Source of the DNA: Rhodopila globiformis
Lineage (GTDB): Bacteria > Pseudomonadota > Alphaproteobacteria > Acetobacterales > Acetobacteraceae
Reading direction: 5' to 3'
Assembly: GCF_002937115.1 (NCBI RefSeq)
Contig: NZ_NHRY01000267.1
Coordinates: forward strand, 1-37,985
DNA length: 37,985 bases
Made by a program: the position numbers and the translations under genes. The first letter of the stretch is position 1; each line of letters starts with the position of its first letter. Positions 7,985-15,619 of the stretch are shown piece after piece. Under the pieces are notes generated by a model. The model was given only the letters and a program-made list of their open reading frames with translations, was not told the origin of the DNA and searched no databases.

Positions 7985-8232
7985 GGGCGCCCTTCATCCC
8001 GGTCGGCCTTCCATTCGGCCCACTCGAACGAGCCGAATTTACGCTGCTCGGCACGAGCCCGGATGCGCTGAACGGCAGCCCGCACCTCCTCCCGGTTGAT
8101 CGGCTGCCGGGCGGGCTCGATGCGAGCAACTTCCTTGCCGTGACGCGTGATCACGACTTCTTCGCCATGCTCGACGATATCAAGCAACTGGCCAAATCCA
8201 TTCGCCGCTTCGAGGGCACCGACGGCACGCAT
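7981..8232 (-). CDS. Phd/YefM-type antitoxin
   Basis: An 83-residue antitoxin with the prevent-host-death domain: MRAVGALEAANGFGQLLDIV, then GEEVVITRHGKEVARIEP. The C-terminal tail, with EEVRAAVQRIR and EWKADRDEGRP, is the toxin-binding segment of such proteins. Phd-type proteins bind DNA as dimers, neutralise the partner toxin and autoregulate. ATG 8232 is preferred over ATG 8244 because GGAG lies seven bases before it. The adjoining vapC is reduced to its first dozen codons, so this is an orphan antitoxin that could still act in trans on a related toxin. Confidence 0.85.
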   Translation of the reverse strand: MRAVGALEAANGFGQLLDIVEHGEEVVITRHGKEVARIEPARQPINREEVRAAVQRIRARAEQRKFGSFEWAEWKADRDEGRP

Positions 8233-8244
8233 AGGAGTCTCCAT

Positions 8245-8702
8245 ACGGGGCCAAGCACTCTAGCTTGGTATCGACAGCCGCGCCCATCTATAAAATGAGA
8301 CAGCGGCATCTAACATCTGGATGCGAAAGTGTCAGGCGATGATATCGTGATCTGGCCAGGACCACGAAAACTCACTCTTACTACGGTTCGTGCCGAATCG
8401 ATGACCGCCGCCCCTGCTATCGACATCGGGGATGGGAAGGCGCGCCAGGGCAAAAACCCGGAACCGCGTCATCAATAGTCGGGATGCCCGAGGGCGGCCG
8501 TGCCCCCCCTCTCGGCCGGCATTCGTCGGCAAGGCGCCATCCGGCGGTATGGAACGTAGCCGCACCTGGCTGATTGAATCTCAAGAACGACGACATCGGC
8601 CGGCCGCGCGGCGCTCGCTCAAATGCCGGCGAAGTGTCCTCGGTCACAGCCACCCGTGTCGTCCTGTGGGATCACATGCCCATCAAAAGGAGGAATGACC
8701 CC
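8245..8702. other. intergenic region without recognisable gene
   Basis: About 460 bp between the Phd promoter side and a small plus-strand gene. Open frames here (8332-8653 minus, 8432-8698 plus) have no family resemblance. The last bases hold a strong AGGAGG for the gene at 8703. Confidence 0.5.
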
Positions 8703-8924
8703 ATGCGTACCAGCAAAGAAACCCTGGCCCTCAGCGTCGTCATCCGCCGCACCCACGTCGGCGCCGCCCCGTTCAACTGGGAAGTGCACCGGTTCGGCGC
8801 GCCGGCCCCGGTGCAGGTGTCGGCCGAGCGGTTCCGCAGCATGGAGGCGGCCTATCAAGCCGGACAGGCATGCCTGGCCGCAATGATCTCGAAGCGGCCG
8901 CGGCCAACCGGGCCGGAGGCATAG
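8703..8924 (+). CDS. small protein of unknown function
   Basis: A 73-residue protein, MRTSKETLALSVVIRRTHVG, then AAPFNWEVHRFGAPAPVQVS and AERFRSMEAAYQAGQACLAA. An AGGAGG lies about eight bases upstream of ATG 8703, which decides the start over in-frame ATGs further up. The pattern of a short beta-rich half followed by an amphipathic helix (RSMEAAYQAGQACLA) and the strong ribosome-binding site argue for a real gene. I recognise no named domain. It stands alone between the decayed toxin-antitoxin region and the convergent sugar-transporter operon. No function is proposed. Confidence 0.65.
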   Translation: MRTSKETLALSVVIRRTHVGAAPFNWEVHRFGAPAPVQVSAERFRSMEAAYQAGQACLAAMISKRPRPTGPEA

Positions 8925-9022
8925 CGGCGGCCCGCGTCGCATCATGAGAGAGAACGGTCGCGGCCACCACGGCTTGCTCCGGACCCGCCTCGTCCCGATG
9001 CGCAGGGGAGCGCACTGGTTCG

Positions 9023-10036
9023 TCAGCCCGTCCCGCCTGCCGCGCCGCGGATCCGTTGCGCATAGACGTTGATGACCAATGCAACCAGCAGGATCAGCCC
9101 CCGGATCAGGATCTTGAGGAAACTGTCGATGTTGACGTGATCGAGGCCGTTGTTCAGCACGCCGAGAACGAACAGGCCGATGATCGTATTGCCGATCCCG
9201 CCCTGGCCACCGAACAGGCTGGTGCCGCCGACGACCACGGCCGAGATGCTGTCCAGCAGGTAGGTATCGAACTCGTTCTGCTGCGCGCTACCGAAATACG
9301 CCACGCCCAGCATGCCGGCGACGCCCGAGCAGACCGCCGATATGATCATCACCACCGACAGGATGGCCCGTACGTTGACGCCGGAATATTCCGCCGCCTC
9401 CCGGTTGCCGCCGGTCATGTAAACGTAGCGGCCGAAACGGGTATAGGTCAGCACGACATGCCCGGCCAGCAGGAACATCGCCGTTACGATCACGATCCAG
9501 GGCACCGGCCCGATCGAGCGCGATCCCAGCGTCGCGATCAGCGGCGGCACGGCATAGGCGATCTGTCCCCGCACCAGCAGCGCGCAGATCCCGGCTGCGA
9601 TCTGCAGCATCGCCAGGGTCATGATGAAGCTCGGGATGCCGATGCGCGTCAGCCCGAAGGCGTTGACCGCGCCCAGGGCGACGCACACCGCCAGCGCGAG
9701 GATGATCGCCGCCCAGCCGGGCAGAGGCACGTTGGCGATCGTTACGCTTGGGTCCTGCACGGTGAACCAGGCCACGACGATGCCGGTCGCGTTGGCGATG
9801 CTCGCCACCGACAGGTCGATCTCGGCGCACAGGATCACGAACGTCAGCCCGACGGCGATGATCCCGGTCACCGAGATCTGCGTCAGGATGTTCTGCAGGT
9901 TGCCGAAGCTCAGGAACGAGTCGCTGGCGATCGAGAAGAACGCCACCAGCAGAAGCAGCGTCAGGAACGGCGCGATGTTGCGCAACTGCCCCTGTAGCCG
10001 CATGGTTGCGCGGGATACGGCGATCTGTTCGCTCAT
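9023..10036 (-). CDS. sugar ABC transporter permease (RbsC/XylH type)
   Basis: A 337-residue inner-membrane permease of the branched-chain amino-acid/ribose type (BPD_transp_2). It has about ten hydrophobic segments. Family motifs include FVILCAEIDLSVASIANATG and FGRYVYMTGGNREAAEYSGV, with AVVVGGTSLFGGQGGIGNTI in the C-terminal half. It forms the channel of a high-affinity sugar or polyol importer with the ATPase and binding protein encoded just upstream. ATG 10036 overlaps the ATPase stop by four bases, implying coupled translation. It is the last gene of the operon. Confidence 0.92.
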   Translation of the reverse strand: MSEQIAVSRATMRLQGQLRNIAPFLTLLLLVAFFSIASDSFLSFGNLQNILTQISVTGIIAVGLTFVILCAEIDLSVASIANATGIVVAWFTVQDPSVTIANVPLPGWAAIILALAVCVALGAVNAFGLTRIGIPSFIMTLAMLQIAAGICALLVRGQIAYAVPPLIATLGSRSIGPVPWIVIVTAMFLLAGHVVLTYTRFGRYVYMTGGNREAAEYSGVNVRAILSVVMIISAVCSGVAGMLGVAYFGSAQQNEFDTYLLDSISAVVVGGTSLFGGQGGIGNTIIGLFVLGVLNNGLDHVNIDSFLKILIRGLILLVALVINVYAQRIRGAAGGTG

Positions 10037-11538
10037 GACGCTTCCAAAAGCCGATCCTTGCTGACCCGCTCATCGGCAAATTCGCGCACGATCCTTCCTT
10101 TCTTCATCACCAGAATCCGATCCGCCAGCGACAGGATGGTTTCCGGTTCGGCTGAAACGACAATCACCGCGATGTCCTGCCGCACCAGGCCGCGGACGAT
10201 CTTGGTCACGTCGTCCTTGGCGCCGACATCCATGCCGCGCGTCGGCTCGCTGAGGACCAGCACGCGCGGCAGGTGCGTCAGCCACTTGGCCAGCGCCACC
10301 TTCTGCTGGTTGCCGCCGGACAACGTGCGCAGCGCACGCTGCACGTCCGGCGGCCGGATGCGCAGCCTCGCCGCATGATCGGCAGCGATTTTGCGTTCCA
10401 CCCGCGGGCGCAGCCACACGCGGCCGATGCGGTCCAGGATCGAGATCGTTACATTCTTGAACACGGGCTCCGACCCGAACAGCATCATGCGCCGGCTCTC
10501 CGGCAGGAAGGCGATGCCGGCCCGCCGCGCCTGCGTCGTGGACGCCAGCCGCACCGGTTTCCCATCCAGCGCGATGCGTCCGCGCGAGGCGCGCAGGCGG
10601 CCGAACAGGGTATGGGCAAGCTCCAGTTGCCCGGAGCCGAGAAAGCCGTAGATGCCCAGCACCTCGCCCGCCCGGGCACGCAGCGAGACATCCTGGTAGG
10701 TGCCCGGGCGGTCCAGGTGCTCGACCTGCAGCACGACCGGGGCGTCCGGCTTGCTGCGCAGCGTGATGCCGGTGAGGTAGGTTTCCTCCAGCGCCTCGTG
10801 CCCGGCGCCGATCATCCGGTCGATGATCCAGCGCTTGTTGATGCGCGGGCACGGCTCGGTGGCGATGGCGTGGCCGTTGCGGAACACCGTGACCCGGTCG
10901 CAGATCGCCAGCACGTCGTCGAGAAAATGCGAAATGAAGATGATGCTGCGCCCGGCGTCGCGCAGCCGCCGCAGCACGCTGAACAGTCGTTCCACCTCCG
11001 GCGGCGCCAGGGCGGAGGTTGGTTCGTCTAAAATAATGATCCTGGCGCCGGAGAACAGCACGCGGGCGATTTCCACCAGTTGCTGCAGGCCGAGCGGCAG
11101 GTCGCCCATCCGCGTGCGCGGATCGATGTCGATCCCCAGGTTTGCCAGATGCTCGGCGGCGCCGCGGCGCATGCCCGGCCAGTCCAGCAGGCCGCTCTTG
11201 CGCAGCGGCAGGGCGCCCATGTGGACGTTCTCCGCCACGCTCAGGTCGGGCATGATGGCGAGTTCCTGGTGCACCATGCCGATGCCGGCGGCGCGGGCGT
11301 CGCGTGGCGAGGCGAAATGAACCGGCTGCCGATCGATACGCATTTCGCCGAGGTAGCCGGTGTGCACCCCGGCGATGATCTTCATCAGCGTCGACTTGCC
11401 CGCGCCGTTTTCCCCCACCAGGCCGTGGATCTCGCCGGCGGCGAGCGAGAAGTCCACGCCGCGCAGCGCCGTCACGCCGCCGAAGCTCTTGGTAACGCCT
11501 GAAAGCGCGATCACCTCCGGCGCGATGGGATCCGGCAC
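10033..11538 (-). CDS. sugar ABC transporter ATPase (RbsA/XylG type)
   Basis: A 501-residue protein with two ATP-binding domains, as usual for RbsA, XylG and MglA. The first shows Walker A GENGAGKST, a degenerate signature LPLGLQQLVEIARVL and Walker B IIILDEPTSAL. The second has a non-canonical P-loop (GFLGSGQLELAHTLFG) with a good signature, LSGGNQQKVALAKWL, and VLVLSEPTRGMDVGAK, where Ser replaces the Walker B Asp. A degenerate second half is normal for the family. The start is GTG 11538, seven bases after the binding-protein stop; no strong ribosome-binding site is seen, and coupling to the upstream gene is likely. Confidence 0.92.
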   Translation of the reverse strand: MPDPIAPEVIALSGVTKSFGGVTALRGVDFSLAAGEIHGLVGENGAGKSTLMKIIAGVHTGYLGEMRIDRQPVHFASPRDARAAGIGMVHQELAIMPDLSVAENVHMGALPLRKSGLLDWPGMRRGAAEHLANLGIDIDPRTRMGDLPLGLQQLVEIARVLFSGARIIILDEPTSALAPPEVERLFSVLRRLRDAGRSIIFISHFLDDVLAICDRVTVFRNGHAIATEPCPRINKRWIIDRMIGAGHEALEETYLTGITLRSKPDAPVVLQVEHLDRPGTYQDVSLRARAGEVLGIYGFLGSGQLELAHTLFGRLRASRGRIALDGKPVRLASTTQARRAGIAFLPESRRMMLFGSEPVFKNVTISILDRIGRVWLRPRVERKIAADHAARLRIRPPDVQRALRTLSGGNQQKVALAKWLTHLPRVLVLSEPTRGMDVGAKDDVTKIVRGLVRQDIAVIVVSAEPETILSLADRILVMKKGRIVREFADERVSKDRLLEAS

Positions 11539-11545
11539 TGGTCGG

Positions 11546-12556
11546 TCAGATCAGGAAGTGGCGTTCCATCCACATCAGGCCAGGGGCGTTGGCCTTGGTG
11601 ACCACCGGACCATCGACGATGATGTTCTTTGGAATGCCCTCCGGCCCGGTCTTTTCTCCCGTAACGACCGCGGCGACGCCGGCGACGATCGCGCCGCCAT
11701 GGATGCGGCACGACGGATTGCGCACCGTGGCCAGCATCCGGCCGTCGCTGACCGCTTCGAGCGCCGGCGGCATCGCGTCGCAGCCGCCGATCTTGATCTC
11801 GGTGCGGTTGTGCGCCTTCATCACGTTGTAGGCGGCAAGAGCCATGTCGTCGTTATGGAAATAGGCGGCGCTGATCTTCGGATATTTGGTCAGCAGCGTC
11901 TCCCAGATGCGGGCGACCTTGGTGACGTCCCAGTCGGCCGGCTGGGTGTCCAGCACGTCGATCTTCGGATACTTCTTGACGACGGAACGGAATCCCCGCG
12001 CGCGGCCCTGTGCGCCGGTGTGGCCGAGGGCGCCCTGGGTCATGATCATGGTGCCCTCGCCGCCGATGGCGTCCACCAGCGCCTGGGTGACCGAGGCGCC
12101 CATGAACTCGTTGTCGGGCGCGAGGAAGCTGTGCACGTTGATGGTATTCAGCGGGGCGATCAGCGTGTCCATGTCGATGACCGGCGTGCCGGCGTCGATC
12201 AGCCTGTTGACCGGCGCCGTCAGCGTGCCGATGCCGAACGCCTGGATCGCCACGAAGTCCCATTTCTGCGAAGCGAGGTTGTCAACGGCCGCGCGCTGCT
12301 TCTGGGCGGCGAGTTCGCCGTCGAACCACGTCACGTCCACGTTGAACAGCTTTCCCCAGTATTCCGCCGCCTGCTTGCCCTGCGCGCACCAGGTTGCCTG
12401 AAGGCCGGCGTTGGAGAACGCGGCTTTCAGCGGCTTTTCCGATCGCCCGGCGACCTTGCCCATTTCCTGCGCCAGCGCCGGGTCGATGCCGAACGCCGCC
12501 AGTGCCATCCCGATACCGCCGAGCGAGCCCTGCAAAATGTCCCTGCGCCTGGCCAT
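11546..12556 (-). CDS. periplasmic sugar-binding protein of the ABC transporter
   Basis: A 336-residue substrate-binding protein of the ribose/xylose-binding (Peripla_BP_4) class. The N-terminus MARRRDILQGSLGGIGMALA with a following PALAQ cleavage-like site resembles a twin-arginine signal peptide. The mature part has the expected ATWCAQGKQAAEYWGK, the VAIQAFGIGTLTAPVNRLID hinge region and the AAYFHNDDMALAAYNVMKAH motif near the end. ATG 12556 follows AGGGGGAA and is preferred to an upstream in-frame extension. It is the first transporter gene, with the ATPase seven bases downstream. The ligand (ribose, xylose, polyol or similar) cannot be read from the sequence. Confidence 0.92.
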   Translation of the reverse strand: MARRRDILQGSLGGIGMALAAFGIDPALAQEMGKVAGRSEKPLKAAFSNAGLQATWCAQGKQAAEYWGKLFNVDVTWFDGELAAQKQRAAVDNLASQKWDFVAIQAFGIGTLTAPVNRLIDAGTPVIDMDTLIAPLNTINVHSFLAPDNEFMGASVTQALVDAIGGEGTMIMTQGALGHTGAQGRARGFRSVVKKYPKIDVLDTQPADWDVTKVARIWETLLTKYPKISAAYFHNDDMALAAYNVMKAHNRTEIKIGGCDAMPPALEAVSDGRMLATVRNPSCRIHGGAIVAGVAAVVTGEKTGPEGIPKNIIVDGPVVTKANAPGLMWMERHFLI

Positions 12557-12796
12557 TGCCGTTCCCCCTGTTCTTGTCCCGGACGATAATGCCGGGCCTT
12601 GTGCCCCGCAATCCGGTGGGCCGCCGTTAACGGCCGGAAAGGGTTCCGCCCCGGGCTTAGTGACGGCATCGTGATTTAAGGTGTGCTGCGGCCCGTTTGT
12701 TTGGTTCGCTTGGATAATTTCATTCCAATCTGTAACCATCCTGACAGGTGCCGGTTGCGGCAACGCCACGCCGTCCGGCTGTCCACGCATGGCGCC

Positions 12797-13615
12797 TCAG
12801 GGCATGAATGCCGTGCTGCCGCCGTCGACGATGATTTCGGTCGCGGTGATGAAGCGGGCCTCGTCGGACGCCAGGAACAGCACGGCGTGCGCGACGTCCC
12901 AGGCGTCACCCATGTGCCCCATCGGCACCGCCGCATTGCGCGCCTCGATCAGTTTCTGCGCGTCGTTGCCGCCGACGGTGCGGGCCAGGCGATATTCCAC
13001 CAGCGGCGTGTGCATCAGCCCCGGCACCACGGTGTTCACGCGGATGCCCTTCCTCGCATAGGTGCCGGCGACCGAGCGGGACAACTGGATCACCCCCGCC
13101 TTCGACGCGCTGTACCCCACATGCGATCGGCCGCTCAGATAATCGTTCCGCATCCCCGCCACCGAGGCGATGTTGACGATCGCCCCCCTGCCCTGCTCCA
13201 CCATCACCGGCAACACATACTTGCAGCCCAGGAAAGCGGTTTTCAGGTTGAAGCCGATCTGCCGGTCCCAGGTTTCCTCGTCCATGGCGACGGGATCGCC
13301 GGGGGCGGAACCGCCGACATTGTTCACCAGGACGTCGATGCGCCTGAAGCGGTCGATACAGGCCTGTACCATTTCCCGGACCTCGGCGGCGACCATCATG
13401 TCGCAGCGGTGGGTGGCGCAGGTGCCGCCTTCGCCGTCGATGATCGCCTTTGTCTCGGCCATCGCCGCGTCGTTGATGTCGAGCAGGAACACCGATGCGC
13501 CCTGTCGCGCGAGCAGGACCGCGGTCGCCTTGCCGTTGCCCCAGATCGTGCTGCCGGCGGGGCCGACCGATCCGGCGCCGGCGACGATGGCCACTTTTCC
13601 TGCCATGCTGAGCAT
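12797..13615 (-). CDS. short-chain dehydrogenase/reductase, possibly sugar/polyol
   Basis: A 272-residue SDR. The catalytic set is complete: Ser151 (IVNIASVAG), Tyr168 and Lys172 (VGYSASKAG), plus the NNVGG motif. The cofactor loop is unusual: instead of TGxxxGIG it reads GAGSVGPAGSTIWGNGKATA (residues 13-32), a longer loop that some SDR subfamilies carry. ATG 13615 follows GGAGGGAA. The gene is upstream of the sugar transporter in the same direction with a 240-base gap, so it may oxidise the imported sugar or polyol. The substrate is unknown. A second role in acyl or steroid metabolism cannot be excluded. Confidence 0.88.
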   Translation of the reverse strand: MLSMAGKVAIVAGAGSVGPAGSTIWGNGKATAVLLARQGASVFLLDINDAAMAETKAIIDGEGGTCATHRCDMMVAAEVREMVQACIDRFRRIDVLVNNVGGSAPGDPVAMDEETWDRQIGFNLKTAFLGCKYVLPVMVEQGRGAIVNIASVAGMRNDYLSGRSHVGYSASKAGVIQLSRSVAGTYARKGIRVNTVVPGLMHTPLVEYRLARTVGGNDAQKLIEARNAAVPMGHMGDAWDVAHAVLFLASDEARFITATEIIVDGGSTAFMP

Positions 13616-13881
13616 CTTCGTTCCCTCCTGCCGGTCCGAGAGTAACGCGGCCCGGCATCCGCGCAAGGCTCGGCCGGTGAACGGCGAGGCAGCTGGCGCG
13701 GCCAGCGGCAGGAAAGATTCGATATCGGAACACTACGACATCATATTGCGGGCGCGTTCCGAGCTTCACCGGTCAGGCTGAAAGAATATCCAGCAATTTG
13801 AATCCACCTCGGGCAACCGGAAGTCGGTCTCGTCTCCGCCTGTCAATGGTGGTTTGCTCCTATGAAAATTCGGTTTCGTAG

Positions 13882-13980
13882 GCGCCGGCGGTGCAGAAAC
13901 CGCTGGCCAGGATCGGCCTGACGCTGCATGACGTGGACCTGATGGAACTGAACGACTCCTTCGCCCGCCAGGCCGTCGCG
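13882..13980 (+). pseudogene. thiolase remnant
   Basis: Codons from 13882 read APAVQKPLARIGLTLHDVDL then MELNDSFARQAVAMARQ. This matches the thiolase C-terminal-domain segment with the pattern A..KAL..AGL...D.D..E.NEAFA. A stop (TAG) lies immediately upstream, the ATGs before it are unrelated, and the following bases (GHRRAGRARV) could be a damaged GHP.GA.GAR motif. About 35 codons remain of a roughly 390-residue acetyl-CoA acetyltransferase. The fragment ends just before lrgA and has no function of its own. Confidence 0.65.
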
Positions 13981-14033
13981 ATGGCGCGCCAGCCAGGGCA
14001 CCGCCGCGCCGGCCGGGCGCGCGTGAGGCCGCC

Positions 14034-14405
14034 ATGCTGCTCAGCCTCGGCCTGATCCTGCTGTGCCAACTGATCGGCGAGGCGATCGCCCGCGGCACCG
14101 GCATTCCCGTCCCCGGGCCGGTCATCGGCATGGCGCTGTGCGTGCTGCTGCTGTTGGCGCGCGATGCGCTGGTCCGCTGGATGCCAACCGAGCTACGCGA
14201 CGGCACGTTCGAGACGACCGGCCGCGGCATCCTGTCGCATCTGTCGCTGCTGTTCGTCCCCGCCGGCGTCGGCGTGATTCAGCGCCTGGACGTGCTGGGC
14301 AGCAACGCGCTGGCGCTCGCGGTGGCCGTGGTGGCGTCCACGGTGCTTGGCATGGCGGTCACCGCCTGGGTTTTCAGCGTCGTGGCACGGTGGACCGGTG
14401 AATAA
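14034..14405 (+). CDS. lrgA: CidA/LrgA-family membrane protein
   Basis: A 123-residue protein with about four hydrophobic helices and the family signature QLIGEAIARGTGIPVPGPVIG near the N-terminus, then LLFVPAGVGVIQ in the middle. CidA/LrgA proteins form holin-like oligomers linked to murein hydrolase control, programmed lysis or, in several bacteria and plants, export of small organic acids with LrgB. ATG 14034 has no strong ribosome-binding site. The stop overlaps the lrgB start by eight bases, the usual operon arrangement. Confidence 0.9.
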   Translation: MLLSLGLILLCQLIGEAIARGTGIPVPGPVIGMALCVLLLLARDALVRWMPTELRDGTFETTGRGILSHLSLLFVPAGVGVIQRLDVLGSNALALAVAVVASTVLGMAVTAWVFSVVARWTGE

Positions 14406-15105
14406 CGAAGTTTTCGCCCTGTGGGTGTATCTGGCGCGGACGCCGCTGCTGTGGCTGACGGTGACGATCCTGGCCTATTGCCTGTGCGTCCGGATCGCCG
14501 ATGCACTGCGCCGACCGCCGCTGGCCAATCCGGTGCTGATGTCGGTCTGCCTGGTGGGCCTGCTGGTGCGCGTCACCGGCACGCCGTATGCCACGTATTT
14601 CAACGGCGCGCAGTTCATCCACTTCCTGCTCGGGCCGGCGACCGTGGCGTTGGCCATTCCGCTGTACCAGAACCGCCGCCTGGTGCTGCGCGCGATCCTG
14701 CCGATGGCCTGCGCGCTGCTGGCGGGCTCGGTCACCGCGGCGCTGTCGGCGATTCTGGTCGCGCGGGCGCTGGGGGCGTCGCCGGTGATCGTCGCCTCGA
14801 TCGCGCCGAAATCGGTGACCGCGGCGGTGGCAATGGGCATTTCCGGCCGCCTCGGCGGCGACGTCGCGCTGACCGCGGTGCTGGTGATCCTGACCGGGAT
14901 CCTGGGCGCGATCATCGTCACGCCGCTGATGGACCTGCTGCGAATCCGCGACAAGCGGGCGCGCGGCTTTGCCGCCGGCCTCGCCGCGCACGGCATCGGC
15001 ACCGCGCGCGCCTTCCAGGTCGATCCGCTGGCCGGCACCTTCGCCGGGATTGCCATGGGCCTCAACGCGCTGCTGACCGCGGTCCTGGTGCCGCTGCTGC
15101 TGTAG
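14398..15105 (+). CDS. lrgB: LrgB-family membrane protein
   Basis: A 235-residue LrgB/CidB protein with six to eight hydrophobic segments. Conserved motifs include FIHFLLGPATVALAIPLYQN, SIAPKSVTAAVAMGIS and AHGIGTARAFQVDP, all close to the family pattern. It works with LrgA as an antiholin-like pair or as a glycolate/pyruvate exporter; plant PLGG1, related to LrgAB, transports glycolate and glycerate. That link is interesting because a glycolate oxidase operon lies in the same window, though 8 kb away. GTG 14398 is chosen: the region before it in frame overlaps lrgA and lacks family character. Confidence 0.9.
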   Translation: MNNEVFALWVYLARTPLLWLTVTILAYCLCVRIADALRRPPLANPVLMSVCLVGLLVRVTGTPYATYFNGAQFIHFLLGPATVALAIPLYQNRRLVLRAILPMACALLAGSVTAALSAILVARALGASPVIVASIAPKSVTAAVAMGISGRLGGDVALTAVLVILTGILGAIIVTPLMDLLRIRDKRARGFAAGLAAHGIGTARAFQVDPLAGTFAGIAMGLNALLTAVLVPLLL

Positions 15106-15619
15106 CGCGACGGCAGAGCCTGTCCGGACGGCTGCGCCCGCGTCCCGGCTGATCGAGAGCCACCGGAAACGGACGTGCGGCTATAGCGTCCAACGACGCA
15201 ACCACAGAGTTGGCAGTTGGCGCGCCGGCACCGCGATGGCGGAAAGCGCGCGCGGCCGGTGCTCCCCCACTGGATGCACACACTTTGGAAACAACCGCGA
15301 AATCAGGGACTTGCCCGGCGGCCCGGCGCGTTCCTCCATCATTATGGCGGCCGCAGGCCCACCATCCACGCCTTCTGCCAACAGCAGCACCGCACGGCGT
15401 GCATGGCGGCCGGCACCATTGCGCTCTCCGGCGCCAAACACCGCCGCCCCGCCGGACCGATCAATCGCCCTGCCACAACAGCAACAACCGCACGCCGCCG
15501 CGCAAAGTCCCCCTGATCCTCGGGGGCCCTCCGCAGTGCTCCGTTTTCCTCTGTGCGAACCGACAGCCCCATCACCCACCCCGCCGCCGCCGGCGAGGCA
15601 CCACCTCCCCCCCTTCCAG
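15106..15619. other. intergenic region with dispersed repeats
   Basis: No gene is supported. About 15340-15420 contains ATGGCGGCCGCAGGCCCACC ATCCACGCCTT-like text related to the hairpin repeat at 30564-30649. About 15500-15560 contains CCTCTGTGCGAACCGACAG, matching the right end of the repeat at 6728-6934. Plus-strand frames in this region are not convincing proteins. Confidence 0.45.
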
